From contig SJRY01000040.1 of the NCBI GenBank assembly GCA_011319805.1, positions 248,001-312,000 of the forward strand: a stretch of 64,000 nt of DNA. The letters are read 5' to 3'. This DNA is from Macrocybe gigantea (taxonomy: Eukaryota > Basidiomycota > Agaricomycetes > Agaricales > Callistosporiaceae). Below are positions 46,641-61,979 of this stretch, one piece after another. Under the pieces are notes generated by a model. It searched no databases. It had not been told where the DNA came from and saw only the letters and a list, made by a program, of their open reading frames with translations. Position 1 is the first letter of the stretch; each line of letters starts with the position of its first letter. A program made the position numbers and the translations under genes.

Positions 46641-49529
46641 CCCAATGTGTATTTTTTTCCTGCGCTTTCTTCATTCTTCGCGCACCCCCGAGGCGATCAG
46701 GATCCCTTCCGTCACCGTCTTCGTTATGCCATGTCCTATCTTGCTGTCGTTCTGTGAGTTCACATTGTAAGCCTGTATGATAACGATTAAACTATTTTGT
46801 AAATTTTGTAATAATAAGAACCTTTGGAACATGGAGGACAGGTTCTCTTCATTCAGTGAAGCTTGAAACTTGAAGCCTATATGCAGTGAATGATCATTCG
46901 GTTCATTGTTTTTGAGATTCCAATAACACGGAGTAATTGGGGAACCAAAATTACCAACATTCATCGTTTGACATGATTGTTAGCGATCCTTAGACGGCAA
47001 ACCGTGCTCTGACCCACGTTTCAGATTGACATGTTATGATACCATCACGAATGCTGTAAGACTTCTTTTCAAAACTGCCGGCATGTTCACCATCAACACA
47101 GACTGAATCCTTGATGAAAGAAACATATGTGCATTTGACGCGGATGTCCCGGGCTTCACACAGAACGCGGGCACGTCATCACGCATCATGCGCTGGCCAG
47201 GCCAGGGGTAACCTGCGCGACAGCCATGACGTGCCCTCGCTATCAAAAGATTCGGATATCGGGACAAAATCGATAACCTTTTTCTTGAGCATGCGAATAT
47301 CGTGCTGTTGACAACGTGAGCGAGCACGTTTAAGCGAGGGGCGAAAGCGCCCTGCAGGTTCTAGGCCAGTAGCGATATCACGATGCTGCATGAAAGCTTG
47401 CCCCTGTACAAGTTCGGTCAATGCATACATGCACGCTCAATTCGAACTCGGCAAACGGCTTCTTCGAGGCACGAGAACAAACGGCAGCCAGGAAAGCGCT
47501 GGCAGGGAAGATCAATCGACCAAAGGTGATGAACGGATGCCTGGGAGAATTCCACGGACTAGAAACGGAAAAAATGGGATAGGGTCCACAGAAAAGAAGC
47601 TTACGTACCTGCTTGTCAAATGTTTATAAAGAATGGGGAAAGAGATACAGAAGAAGGGATTCCCGGCCTTCCAACATGTGCTTGCTGAGAGAGAGCATCA
47701 ATTTATTTTGCGAACGCGGGTGATTTTCTTCCCCAACGAGATTGCAAATGGCCATCAGACGTGGAGGGGACCTATGATATGTAGCGTGCCGTCTAGAACG
47801 CTAGTGAATAGAAGAAGTAAGTGAAGACGGTGATATTCTCTCAAGCCCTAAAGCGGCAACATTTTGAAATGAGAAGCCCCCAAAAAATGCATGTTATCGT
47901 GCTGTAGAAATTGCGATCTGCCAAGAATGTGTGAGGCATACCGACAAATAGAGATATCAGTCAAAGACGTAGCAAGAGATAAGACAAATATCAAAAAAAA
48001 AAAAAAGGCAGACCAACGGAGCGAAACGCAAGAAATGCAAAGACATGGCGCTGTGAGATCCGGGGTGCGGCATTTTGAACATATCCACCTCCTGCAGACC
48101 ATAACGCCTGTCGACTGTCGGTATAGTCCGCGGCGCAAACACGGAGAGACCCTCAACACGAGCCGAGCTATACTCTAAGCAGCAGGAGCAACAGCCATCG
48201 CATGATGGCGTTCAAGGGTTCGAAGGGTGTGAGGTCACACCTATCAATCACTTCAATTGCGCAAGAGGGGGAGGGACCCTCAAGCCATCAAGCACGAGCT
48301 CCTCTCTACCTCCCCAGCTCTCCTCCGTCCGCATGTGTGTTCACCCAGTGACAAGAATCGCCGAAGAGAAGGAGGATCAGGCCTTCAAAAAATAAGCCGC
48401 TATCGTGCTGCACATCAGTGGAAGAGAATAAAATGAAATAAAATAAAAAAGAAAGAAAAAGGTCATTGGCTACGAGCGCATCCGCAAAGGTTTTTTTTTT
48501 TTTTCAAAAAAAAAAGAAAAGGGAGAAGCTTCGCCTCTCCTCCCGTTCCTCCGCGGGACGCGGAAAGTAACGCTCATGTAACACTCACCGTATACCCACA
48601 AGGAAGTGACAGCCAAATGGAGCACGCGGCGTATATGAGCGGTGGGGACGTGTTCACAGCAGCAGCGCTTTCGACAAGGTTGTTTGCATTCGTGGGCCCT
48701 TGTATGGTGGCTTCCCAGTGCGTTGGGCCTTTTCCCCTAAGACAAGAACCTGAAGAAAGGGGAAAGGCAAAGCCGGGGATTTGTCAGAAAAACGAAAATT
48801 AAAATTAAAAATTAAAAAAAAAAACCTTGGTGGCATGACATGACGGAGGAAAAAATAAGAAGAATTCGAACTGCGATCCAGGAGGAGCTTTCAAGGCAAT
48901 GCCGACTCTTAAGCAGGACTCGGATACATCTAAAATCTATGACTGGTGGAGCAGCAATGGTCCAACACTGATAGCGGGGCGTTGTACGAAAGGCACGATG
49001 ATTCAGAGTTCGGAATTAAGGGCAGATTAACAGAGGCACTCACAGGGGACATCGTCGTCATGGCGGAATTGGAGTCGGAGGGAGAAATCCAACGCACTCG
49101 CCAAGAAAATCGAGCTGGGCCAGTAGCGAACCAAAACCAATGAATAACGAACAAAGCAAAAGGGATGTTATGCTACCAAAAACGAAGCTCACCATACAAA
49201 TATATATGACTGGAAAGACGGAGGCAAGAAATGAGAACGGAAAGCGAAGTGCTAACGACACAAATTGCATGCAAAAGTGATATACCCCATACCCAAGCCC
49301 AAGAGTCAGGAAGACGTTGACAAGAAACGAAGCAAAGGAGAAAGCAGGCAAGAGACGATAAAGAGAACCAACGAAACGTGTGCAAATGGGGTCCGGTGTA
49401 GATCCATCATGCCCCATATTCGAAGAACGAACGAAGAGGCTGGGCGGGTAGAGGGCAAAGAAAGCGAAAAGATCAAAGAGTCCAAAGCAAATCGAAAATG
49501 GACCAGACCGGAACAACCAACAGAGATCA
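46641..49529. other. Long convergent gap without recognised gene
   Basis: About 2.9 kb between the ends of SPT20 (plus) and the second GATA gene (minus). It contains A/T homopolymers (A14 at 47993-48006, T14CA10 at 48491-48515, A11 near 48816) and only short ORFs without motifs. Confidence 0.5.
48491..48515. repeat. T14-C-A10 palindromic homopolymer
   Basis: Fourteen T, one C and ten A in a row, followed by more A-rich sequence. It could fold into a perfect A-T hairpin or cruciform. Probably simple-sequence expansion. Confidence 0.8.
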
Positions 49530-51553
49530 TCAGCCACTGTTTCCATCCCCTCCGTCACTCCTCCGTCCGGGCGAACCGTACTCTTCGTCGTCGCTCTCTC
49601 CGTCGCCTGAATCATCCACAGCGGCGGTCCTTTGGTTCCCGAGATGCGTGGACTTGGGCTTTCCTGAGACGCGGTCACGCACCCTCTTTTTGATCTGTGA
49701 GGAGGGGGAATAGAAAGAAAAAGAGGGATCCGAAAAGGACACAAAGCCCAAAGAAGCGATGCAAACCACAAGCAGTGTATTCGCGCAAACGCGAGGGGAA
49801 ACACGCGCATTTTGTCGCATTCAGAAATGGAAATGTGAAGGGCAAGGGGCAAGGACGAGAGGTCAGGTGGCGGCCGATCATGAATGAAAAATAACGGCAA
49901 GTTACGCACGAGTTTCGCATAGACGAGCCCACAGGCGTTGCACAGCGTTCTCGGGCCTGCAATACAAAGGCCAACTCTGTGATCAGCTGTTTCCACGCCA
50001 GGATGAAAAGGGAAATGGTTAACCCATAGGTCCGCGGCGCCACTCTGGCGTCGAGGTGGCGTTACACCCCAAGCACGTCTGTCCCTCCGTCGATCCAGAG
50101 TTTTCGTCCGTCTTCTAAGTAATGAAGGACATTCAGAACGTCGATATGGCTCTCAAACGGTAAAAGAAAAGAAAAGAAAAAGAAAAAGAATAGAAAAGCG
50201 GAAGAATTCTTACCTGTCGCTTGGACGGCGGCGCTGAGCCATTCGGCGAGCTCTTCACGTTCATATTCACGTCCTCGCGTTCTTTCTCCTCGGGACTCAT
50301 CGCGGCGACCTCGGACGACGATGTCGTCGTCACTCCCACCGGGGCGCTGAGGGGCTTCTCGTGCAGCGTTGCGGATTCGAGCATCTGTGCGCCGAACGCG
50401 GCGGACTGAATCATGTGCTCCAGTGCGTCCGCCGAGATCGTTCGCCCCGGCGTCGTCGAGACGGCGTGGCTGCCATCGATGATTGCGCGATAAGCTTCCA
50501 ACAACTGCAAGAGAGAAAATACAGATAGAATAGATTTTTTTTTTGTTAAAGAGTGCTGGTGCAGAACCAAAGAAATTTAAAAAAGATTTACCTTCATAAA
50601 GTCTAAACCTGTCGGCGTGCCAGGCGATGCAGTCGAAGGTGATTCATCTTCCCTCCGCCTCGGCGCGGGTGGAGGGGGATGCTGGGAGAATACTGCGCAG
50701 AGGGCATCGAGTGCGACGGCGGTGGTGGCTGCCCCTGGTGGTGGTGCTGCGCTTGAGTGGGATGATGAGGTGATTGATGCTGCTGGTGCGGGTGCTGTTG
50801 GTGGTGCTGATGATGCTGCTGGGCCGAGGACGACGAGGACTGGGTAAGCAGAGGCGGCGGGTGCTGCCTTTCATCTAGACGTCTCGGCTCGAGATAGCTT
50901 GAGCCCGGTGCAGGACCGCTCCCAGGCGCGGCAGTGCTTGCGTTGCTGCTGCCACCGCTGCTGTACCCACGCTGAGGCTCCGCGACGGACGAGCCTCCGG
51001 ACACATTGGTCGACCTAAGCGACGACGACGGGTGTGGCGGAGGCGGGGCCTGATTCATAGCGTGAGGCGGAGGGGGCGGGTGCGAATGCGAATGAGGGTG
51101 AGGGTGGGTGTGCGCGTGGTGCGAGTGGGCCGAACTGTATTGCGGTGGTTCTGTGCTGGAAGACGGAGGCGGGTGCGCCGGCGGTGGATGAGACGGCGGC
51201 TGGTGCGCGTATCCCTGGTTGTAATGCGCCCAGCTCTCGCTCGTCCACTGCGTCGGCGGCGGGGGCGGGTGCTGCTGCTGCGTCGGGTGCGTCGGCGTCA
51301 TGTACGGATTCGGTGCGTAGCTCGGCGGGGGCGGGTAGGCCGCCGACGTGGTCGGTGGAGGAGGAGGGTGGTTGTAGGGCTGGGTGGGCGACTGCGAGGA
51401 GGTAGACACGGGGCGCATCTGGCGTGGCGGGGGCTGTGATATCTGTGAATTGTCATACGAAGAGGGTGGAGGCGGGGGCGGATAGGGCGCATAGTCGTAG
51501 CTCGCGCCGATCCCAGGCTGGTGGTGATACAGGTACCGTCCGTCGGTCGACAT
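49530..51553 (-). CDS. GATA zinc-finger transcription factor with X18 finger and Pro/His-rich N-terminus
   Basis: Nuclear DNA-binding protein with one finger of C-X2-C-X18-C-X2-C type, the kind found in fungal WC-2-like and plant GATA factors; no PAS domain is visible, so it is not simply WC-2. Exons: 51553-50592, 50504-50214, 50114-50024, 49957-49910 and 49694-49530. The finger reads CLGCNATSTPEWRRGPMG, then PRTLCNACGLVYAKL and IKKRVRDR, split by two introns. Exon 1 encodes a long Pro/His/Ser-rich disordered region, exon 2 a helical piece (LLEAYRAIIDGSH). One base is missing in the G5 run at 50674-50678; across it the frame continues APRRREDESPSTASPGTP. Target genes unknown. Confidence 0.85.
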
Positions 51554-52688
51554 TTTTCTAATATTTTCTCCCTTGCCGTTTTTTTTTCTAGGCGTCGCAA
51601 GAGCACAGTACTGTGAATCGGAGATTAAACAGACGCAGATACCGCGAAGGACCGATTGGCGTTAATTAAGGAGACGATAGGCGTGCCCAGAGCTCGTGAT
51701 AACGAAGAACAGCTGCGATGATGCCAACAAAAGAGCATGGGTCAGCATCGCATGGAGGATAAGTGAGGCAATATATAAACAGCTTTTGGATCAGGACAGA
51801 GTTGGACGGCAATGTTTATCCCCCTGGGGATATGAATGAGAAATGCTGCAGGACGTAACTGTACTATGCCTCCACACAAAAGGAAGGGCAGAGATAACAA
51901 GTCTGGAGGACGACAAAAGGGTCGCGGGCGGGGAAGCAGCATTAAAGAAGATCGAGGCCGCCTAACCCTGCTGCCATCCCTGAAGATGATGTGTGTGTTT
52001 TTTCGAAGACGAAGAAAATTACACAAGGGGGGGAGGAAGAAACCGGCACAAAAGCTCACTTTGGCAAGAAACCGCTCGGCTGAGGGGTAGCGCGTCAGAT
52101 AGAGTTGGCAGGCAAGCGAACAGAAGAGGCACGACGACCAGGTCTGCGCGCGAGGCGAGCGCGGGGCGACGAAAGATGCTCTAAGCGCGCGCGTTTGGCG
52201 TTTTTATTATCTGACCGGGCTTCCAGGTGTCGCTCGAAGGCTGCGATTTGGCTAATATTTTTTTTTTGGTTCCGTGTTTCTGCGGGGCAGCTGACTAGAG
52301 CTAGTCCTGCGCGCACTTGGCAGCTTGGACCATGCGCAGGGCAGAAAGGACGAAGGACGGACGGGATGCTGGCGCTGCTCCGGGGAAGGAGGAGGGCGCA
52401 AATCTTGTCGGCCAAAAGTTGCTAAACGCCCTTTAGCTCTCCAGCCATTTACTGAATTCGACCCTGTCCAGTGACGCTTCGGCCCGAGAGTCCCGTGATC
52501 ACACAACACGAGACGCCACAACACACGTCAACAAAAAAGTCGCAAATGTGAACTCGGTTGACAAAACAAAAAAAAAAAACAGAAAAGAAAAACAAACACT
52601 AATCAAAAATAGTCTGAATGTAGAAAAGAAAATGTGACATGCTCCTACTTAGTTTGAAGGAAGGAAAGAAAAAGTGACTTGATTGCAA
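51554..52688. other. Upstream region of the X18 GATA gene
   Basis: No gene recognised; minus-strand CT-rich patches precede the ATG at 51553. It also holds the 3' end of the gene stopping at 52689. Short ORFs lack motifs. Confidence 0.5.
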
Positions 52689-55050
52689 CTATCCATACGA
52701 CTCTCCACGCTCCTTGTCGGGCCCGCCCTTCCATTTCCCCTGTCTGCCGTGTTGTTGATGGCCTGCCACGTCGTCCGTTGATGTCTCGAACGCAGGCGCT
52801 CCGTCATACTCCTCGTTCGCCGGCGCGTTCTTCTCATGCGGCTTCACAGCCGTCCCGTTACCGCTCGCCGCCGCCGCGGCGCGTTCCCTCGCACGCCTCC
52901 GCCTCCTGAGAATCTTCTTCCTATTCCTAACCGCACGGCGGTAGTCCGCCTCGTCGCCATAAAACAGCCCATACTCACAAAACGCGCAGATCCACTCTTC
53001 CGCCGGGTTCGTCAGCTGCGACGACACGATCGGCTGCGGCGTGTCCGTCGGCTTCTTGCGTCGCCGTGGCGGAATCTCCGCGGAAAGGAATCGCAGGGGT
53101 AGAGGCCACAGAGTGTCCCGCCCGTTCGCTCCCGCAGTATTGCTCGCCGTGTTCTGTCCGCCCGCGTGTGGCAGCCGCGACGGAACGTAGTTGCGCAGAT
53201 GATGCGGGTTCGACGCGTTTGCGAGCGCTGAACGTTTCTTCTTCTTGCCTCCAGCCTTTGGCTTCACGCCCGTAGCGCTAGCGCCGCCCGTGGGCGACGG
53301 CTGGCTCGCAGTGTCTGCTTGCTCGTTGTTGTTGCCGCCGCCGGTCGACTTGCCCTCCGTGATCGTCCGCGCTCGCTGTTGCGCACGATCAGTACGCTTC
53401 GACTTGCCGCTCTTCGCAGGCCCAGACGCTATCATCTTGTTAGCCGCCGCCATTTTGGCCGCTTTGGCCGCCTGCCTCGCCAGCTCCGCTTCGAATCGAT
53501 TACGCAACATCGCCACTTCTTCCTTCGTCGCGATAAGCCGGTCCGCGGCTGCAGACATTGTTCCATGAAAGGCGAATTGGCAAAAATAGCACAGATAAGA
53601 AAAAAACGAAGGGAGTTAAGGTGAGAAATGGAACAGATGATTTTTTTTTCAAAAACAAGAACGGAAAGAAGAAAACACATAGTCATCAGGAAGAGAAGCA
53701 AAGAAGTAGCAAAAACAAGGGAAAGAATGCACTCACTCGCGCTGGGACACACAAACGTAAAGTCGCACATTGGAAAAGGTGCTTGGTCGGGATGCCGCGG
53801 ATGCCTCCTTGCCCCTCGCGACAGCCTCACCACTATTCTCCGCGACAGCCTCACTTTCGGCGGATCGCTACCCGCACCACCAGACGCACCGCTCTTGCCA
53901 TCGTCGAACCCAGGCGTGGCGAACGGGTAGCTCGCCGACAGCGCCTGGTCAAGCGCGAGCGTGTCGCCATGCGAGAGCGCGCCAAGCACCGCCGCGAGCT
54001 GCCGCTTACGGCTCTTGAGCATCTCCTTGTGCTGCAGACCAGCCAGCGTCGCCGCCGTCAGCTTGCTCTTGCGTTGTGCGAGCTGCGCCACCGACGTCAC
54101 CGTCGAGAATATGCCCGGACCCAGCCCGAGCCCAGTCCCGAGGCGGACAGCCCGAATGACGGCGCAGACGGGAGGGACGAGAAAGGTTGATAGATCTCCG
54201 CGATGTCGTGCTCGCGCTCAGCTGATGCGCGCCCAGTAAGGATGGCACGGTCGCCACCGAGTTCGTCCTGACCCAGGACGAAGTCGCCCCCGCCTATTCG
54301 AGTCGGTGAATCGAGCTCGTGGCCGCGCCCGGTGAGGCCAGACGGATGTGCGGGAACCTTGCGCTTCTTCGTATTGCCCGGCTGCTGCAGGTGATCGATA
54401 TAATCGCCGTCGCCTTGCTCGTCGTCGTCGTCTTCGTCGCCACCTCCCCGTCCAGCTCCATACGTTGAGCCAAAACCGATCGTCGCACCCATCCCAGACG
54501 CCGCCAAGTCCGCCAGAAGCCCGCTCCCAAACGCATCGGCGCCAAATTTGCCCACAGCGTTCCCGCTCGCATTCGCGTTGCCCATACCACCTCCGGCTCC
54601 GTCTCCACCCCCGCTGTCCAAGAATTCCGCCCCTGGCGCTGCACCTGTACCGACGTTAGAATTCGCGGCAACGCCCAGCCCCGCGGCTCCTGCCAGCATC
54701 GGCATATAGTACGACTGAAGCGCCATGCGCGCCGAGAGAGTCTCCGCGTGCGCCAGGAGCTCCTCCGGCGTCGCATCAGGGCCGGGCAGGCGCAAATCCT
54801 CGAGCGACGACGCTAGCAGGATCGGATTGCCCGCCAGGACCGCCAGGTGATCCGACGGCGACATCACGCCGCTGCCCGACCTGGCCGTTGGTGCCACAGT
54901 CGCTGTGGCGGTGGTGGCAGTGGCAGTGGCTGCGCCGGCCATCGCCATCGTCGCCGACCCCGATGTGCGTCTGCGCTTGGGGAGGGGCTTGACCCGCCTG
55001 AGAGTCGGGAACTCGGGCATGTCGAATATCGGCGATGAAGCTCGATACAT
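52689..55050 (-). CDS. Uncharacterised basic protein with a C-terminal WICxFCEYxLFYG motif
   Basis: Not a family I can name. Exon 1 starts at 55050 (MYRASSPIFDMPEFPTLRRV) and carries Ala/Gly-rich disorder, basic clusters (KPLPKRRR, KKRKVP) that look like nuclear signals, and a helix (VAQLAQRKSKLTAATLAGLQ). The second exon (about 53548-52689) has ADRLIATKEEVAMLRNRFEA, a coiled coil, then LRNYVPSRLPH, LPLRFLSAEIPPRRR, and the striking EEWICAFCEYGLFYGDEADY followed by RRAVRNRKKILRRRRRARER. The C-X2-C pair could bind metal with other Cys or form a dimer; that is inference. One base is missing in the C3 run at 54125-54127. A role in chromatin or transcription is a guess from basic composition. Confidence 0.7.
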
Positions 55051-57412
55051 CGTCTGTCTTTCTTTGATAATTCCTTTTTTTTTTCTTTTCTGGTAATTCG
55101 TCTCTTGAGTTGGGAGTCCGTCTAAGATGGCTTGAATCCGCTTGCGTGGGCGTTTTCGTCGCTTTGTGTTCCTTGTTTGTTCGTCTTTCCGAGCGTCTTC
55201 GTCTGCCCTGGTCGCAGCGATGAAAAGGGCGAGAGATGAGGGATGTGAAAAGAAGATTTAGATCAGATGAAACCGTTACGTGAGGAGAAAGATGTGCGAG
55301 GACCCCCTAGCTTTTTTGTGAGATTACGAATGTGGCAGTCCGTGAACAAGCAACAAGAGGAATGGAAGAAGATGAGAAAAAAAAAAGCGTCGCGAATGAT
55401 GAATCAGACAACGATTCCTCAACCAAGGCGACAAGAAGGGAACAACGGACCCAGCAACAGAACAATACTGAAGGGAAGAGACAGCCCGTCCGATAGAGCA
55501 AGAAGGAAGGGCAGAAAAACGACCCTTTGGTCGGCACAAGAAAAGATTCAAGTGGCGAACGAGGCGCAGACGGAACACAAGTTGGCGATCAGTCCGTGGT
55601 CGAAAGTGCAGCGTAAGAATATCAAAAGGAAAAAAATAAATCAAGAATCGACCGGGGAAAGAAAGAACCGCTGAGTAAGAAAACCATCCAAAAAAAAGGG
55701 AAAAAAAAGAAGCAATGGAAGGGGAAGGAATACATGTGGCACAACCCAGGAGGGGGCGAGGAGAGATGGGGGCCCAGATGAACTGGCGCAGGCTGACGTG
55801 GACACGCACCTCGGCGAGACGATTTCCAAGCCCTCCCTTTTTTTTTCTCCCTCTTTCTTGCTCCCTTTGCGAGGCCTGCTCAACGTCCAGAGTCGAAAGC
55901 CTCTGTCGAATAGGAAAGAAAAGGAGCAGATGGGAGAGATGTGGGACGGAGAGCGAGACGAAGTGCGAAACGAGTGGGGGCCTCGTGCAAAGGACAGTTG
56001 CGAGGATGCCCTGGGCCACTCACAACCTGCTTTCGATTTCAGAAACAGCAGCCGACACTCCGGGTGCCCACACTCGTCCATTTTTCACACAATCTCTGAA
56101 CATCGCATAGATTCGATTAATCATTATCATTTCAAAAGTGTCAGGGAAAAAAAATATCATATCGACGTAATCGACAAGTAGCTAGCTAGAACAGAAAACA
56201 GTGCCAAAAAGGGGGGCAGAACAAGAAAAAGAAGGAAAAAAAATCTCGAGACCTAAGATACAACATGCAGTATGTATGAGTTGGTATTGCGATGCTCTAT
56301 AAACATGTGAAAGAAAGCTGAATTGTCTCGTGTCGTTAATCTATGTGGTGGCATGCAGGACAGGGCGAGGTGTCGATGCGATTTGATATCAGTCCTTGAA
56401 CCGCTCGGTTCGCAATACACCCAGTAAAAAAAACGCATGTCGGATTCTTGTACAAGCGCGTGAGGAAAAGGGCGGGTATCGTTTTTTTTGCGCTGCCATT
56501 CGCAAGAGCGAACAGAACAGATGATCGATGTATCGCGAACATGAAAGGCTTGAAAAGACTGATAGAGAAAATAGCACATGTTGTGTATCGTAATGCTCGT
56601 TCCGCGTGATTGAAGAAAAGAGTTGAGACAAAACCATATTAAAAATCCCCGCGTCTATGGTGATGATGTTGGATTTGGTATAGGGTACGATGGGCGATCG
56701 ATGTCATTAGTTTGCAAGTGCTGCAAGAGGGCGATTTCTTTTTTTTTTCCCTTTCCTTTGAAAGGCGTACGAGATTGACGATCGAGTGACGGGAATGAAA
56801 TTAGGTCAGAAGCCGCAAGCCCGATGTATAGAAAAAGTGTGGTTTTTCGGCACAAGTTGTCGAAGCGGGCATGCATGGACGGTCGGATGCGGGGATAAAA
56901 AAGACGATGATCATGTCGCGAAATTCGTCGCGAAAGCGAGCAGGAGATGAGGACGATACGAGACAAACCGAGGTCGAAGACGTCACTCCAAAGAGCGAAC
57001 CGGTCGATCGGAAGTGGTAGGTCGTTAAGAGCAGCGCAGAAACAGACAAAAAAAAAACCGCTTTCAGCAGTTCATCTAGGTCGGGTCGAGATTGAAGGTG
57101 AGGTGGTGATGAATGAATGGAAAAAAAGGGACTCCTGTCAAGCGCAGATGTATCGGAAAGGCATGGCGTCCGCTCCTGAGAGGGTCCGAAGGGAAGAATT
57201 AGGTCCGAGCGGAGAAACATAAATAGGGCAGTGCTTTTCATCGAAAACGAGGACTCGCAGCTGTCATTCGCGAGAATTCACATCGACGGCGTCTCCTATC
57301 GCCGATGAACAGCAGTAAACGTGATGGCATAACTTTTGTGGGTTTTATGGTTTTCTGAGCAGAGAGGAAACGGAGGGAGGGCCTGATTACGTCGAGACGA
57401 TGAGACGGTTGT
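55051..57412. other. Gap between the uncharacterised gene and DED1
   Basis: About 2.4 kb. 55260-56250 is purine-rich on the plus strand, giving a long CT-rich leader or promoter on the coding (minus) strand of the gene starting at 55050. The right part is the 3' region of DED1. ORFs are low complexity or short. Confidence 0.5.
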
Positions 57413-59525
<2,113 letters not shown>

Positions 59526-60060
59526 ATTAGTGTCGAGTGATTTAGAAAGCAAAGAGGTCGTAATTCGAGTAATTTCGATGGAAAGGTCTTTTCACAATGA
59601 AATGGAAAAGGAAGAGAGAGACGAGTCCACAACGAGATGATGGAGGTTGTCGATCAAGGTGTGTGAGGTCGAGAGCTGGAAAAAAAAAATCCAAACCCAC
59701 TCTGCTTATTAAGCAAATCGAACGGCTCGCACGATCACGCGATCAATCGAAAACCTGTGCTCTAGCTTTCCGCCATTGCAAGGCGACGGTTGTTCTTTCC
59801 ATGTGCATGTCTGCCACCTCAAAAAGCATAGTCTTTGCTTCATGGTGAACGGTTTGCGACTTCGTAGATCACTGATTGCCGGTACGACGTGCCAACGCTA
59901 CATTGAGCCAATGTCAGTTGTCGCATGCCGGCAAGCCGGCTCGGAGTCGGGTTCGATCTTATGCGCAGCTTCATTAAGCTTCGTCTTGGACCGACGAACA
60001 CGGCGAAAATGCGATGATGTGAATCGCCTTCGTGATAAACATTCGTTGTGAGAGCCCAGA
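59526..60060. other. Upstream region of DED1
   Basis: 535 bp between the DED1 start and the stop of the F-box-like paralogue, both on the minus strand. No gene recognised; an A9 run lies near 59681. Confidence 0.5.
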
Positions 60061-61331
60061 TCACAACGGCATTCCGATGCGCCAGTCATCATCTACAGTG
60101 AGCAAGATCCTCCGTTCTCGACAAACCTCTTCCAGCTCCTCCTTCCCATCTATGCCATCCAATACATAAACAGGTCGTTTGACGAGCTTCAGCGTCCTCA
60201 GCTTCGGCGCACCTCCCTCTCTAATCCACCGCACAAAACCGCGTGCATCAGATACGACATCAATATCATAGCCTGGCTCGTACTCGATGTACACGCCGAT
60301 CTCTAGATGCTCCAACCCTGGCGGCATTCGCTCAAACACCTCCGGTTTGACGAAGCCCAGGTAAGCAAACGTGGTGAGGTTCGGACAGACCTGCAGAATC
60401 TGCGAGACGCACGGCAAAGACCGTTCCTCGCCCTCTTCTTCAAAGACGTCGATCCGGAGGGACGTCAGCCCCATGCCAATGTCATTTGTGCGCAGGAGGC
60501 ATGCAAAGTCGGTCGCACGCATGCCGCGGAGGAAGTCGAGGCAGAGCGAGCGCAACGGGGACGGAGGACGCGTGTCAACATCCTTCTTCCGAACGCCCGT
60601 CGTCCACCCGGAAACCTTGATGCGGGAGAAGAAATCGCAGAGCTGTTTCAATGCGGTTCTCCACGGCGAATGACAAGCTCCGACAAGCGGGGCAGGACGG
60701 TCGGGAGCTTCAAGGATTGCCAGCGGAACGCGTTCTCCTTCCCTGCGCCAGACAGGATCTCGAGCCGCTCGAGCGAGATGCTGAGCGCTGCCAGTGCGTG
60801 CGATAGAGCGTCGTCGTCGATGTAGACGTTCATCGTCAGCGACCTCACCGTGAAACACAACCCTGGCGCTTGGCGGATCCAATCCTCCGACGTGAACACC
60901 CTCCGGAGGCCGTAGCACTCCAAAGCGCGCAACTTCCGACACAGCATCAGCCATCCCGCCAACGCCTCCCAAACAGCGTCCATGCCGATATCGCGCCAAG
61001 TCGATATCATGACCACCGTCCTGACGAACGGTTTGGCAAGCTGGAACACGACCGTGATGCTCGCGATCAGCTTGTGTCTGGAGAAATCGAGCACGAGTTC
61101 TTCCCATGCTAGCGGCTTGACGGCAGAGTCCCATGCAGACGAGACGAGGCGGAGGTCGCGGAACGCTTTCAGGTCCTGGAAGTAGCGCTTGTCCTCGGGA
61201 AGTCCGAGCCGCTCCGGGCTTCTCTCGTATATGGGACGGATGTATTGGAATATCGGGCGGTAAAGCTCCGCGGGGAGGGCGGCAAAGTTTGACGGCAGAG
61301 CGCCACTGTGATTCTGGCTCGCTGGATTCAT
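60061..61331 (-). CDS. F-box-like, leucine-rich-repeat-type protein, paralogue of the gene at 23.8 kb
   Basis: Same architecture as the plus-strand gene at 23804-25057: a degenerate F-box (LPAELYRPIFQYIRP), then LRLVSSAWDSAVKPLAWEEL, irregular LRRs (FTVRSLTMNVYIDDDALSHA), and a C-terminus with VCPNLTTFAYLGFVKPEVF and ARGFVRWIREGGAPKLRTLK matching RYARWIKSGGAQHLRSLK. Single exon. The frame breaks once at about 60653-60662, between LVIRRGE and ALKQLCDFF, and is restored by one added base. About 423 residues if joined. Probable SCF substrate adaptor by family. Confidence 0.65.
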
Positions 61332-61979
61332 GACAGAGGCAAAATTGCTGAAGAACCAATAACTACCGTTATGTGTCAGTCGGCGCAGACCAAGGCGCTA
61401 GAAATGTGACTCACTATCGGTGATGAAACGCAAAGCATTGCCTCAATCCATCAGTTTCAACGTCATCCTGAATGACGGATGAAAGCTATCATACATGTAG
61501 ATCTTAAAGAAGGAGCATCGTGGTAAATGACAACAGCTTCGAGCCACCCTCGCTGTCAACGTTGGTGGCTGTGCATTTCGACTTCAAATGATTCTGAATA
61601 TTCATCGCGAGTTTCAAGCTCGAATCCTCGTTGTTCGTTCGAATGTGTTTGCCGTCCTTGACGGTGGAAAAAAATATCTGAGAGGTTGAAGAGAATGAAT
61701 TGCCGAACCCCGCTTACTTCGGCTTGGCCCCGGCATGAAGTCCTCAGTTTGGACTCTGGAGTCCTCAACTTCTCGAGAGAGACAAAACACTGGTTTCTGT
61801 GTTTTTGAGACGCAGTCACGCTCCTCTTCAGGTCGCTGACGTTCCCGAGTGCCGCTACCCTGGATCTCGTGAACATCCCCCAGACTCCGACAAGTATAAA
61901 AGAACCGTTCAGACGCTCGCTGATTATTTCCTTTTACCCACCAGCGCACCCCATTCACATCGCACGAACCCGTCCGACG
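61332..61979. other. Divergent upstream region
   Basis: Lies between the starts of the F-box-like gene (minus) and the small putative mitochondrial gene (plus). Apart from the TATA box listed separately I see no feature; short ORFs lack motifs. Confidence 0.5.
61895..61901 (+). promoter_or_regulatory. TATA box of the small putative mitochondrial protein gene
   Basis: TATAAAA on the plus strand, 79 bp before the ATG at 61980. Confidence 0.6.

Noticed and set aside
49530..51553. Calling the X18 GATA gene WC-2
   Set aside because: The finger type fits, but no PAS domain can be read in the N-terminal exons.
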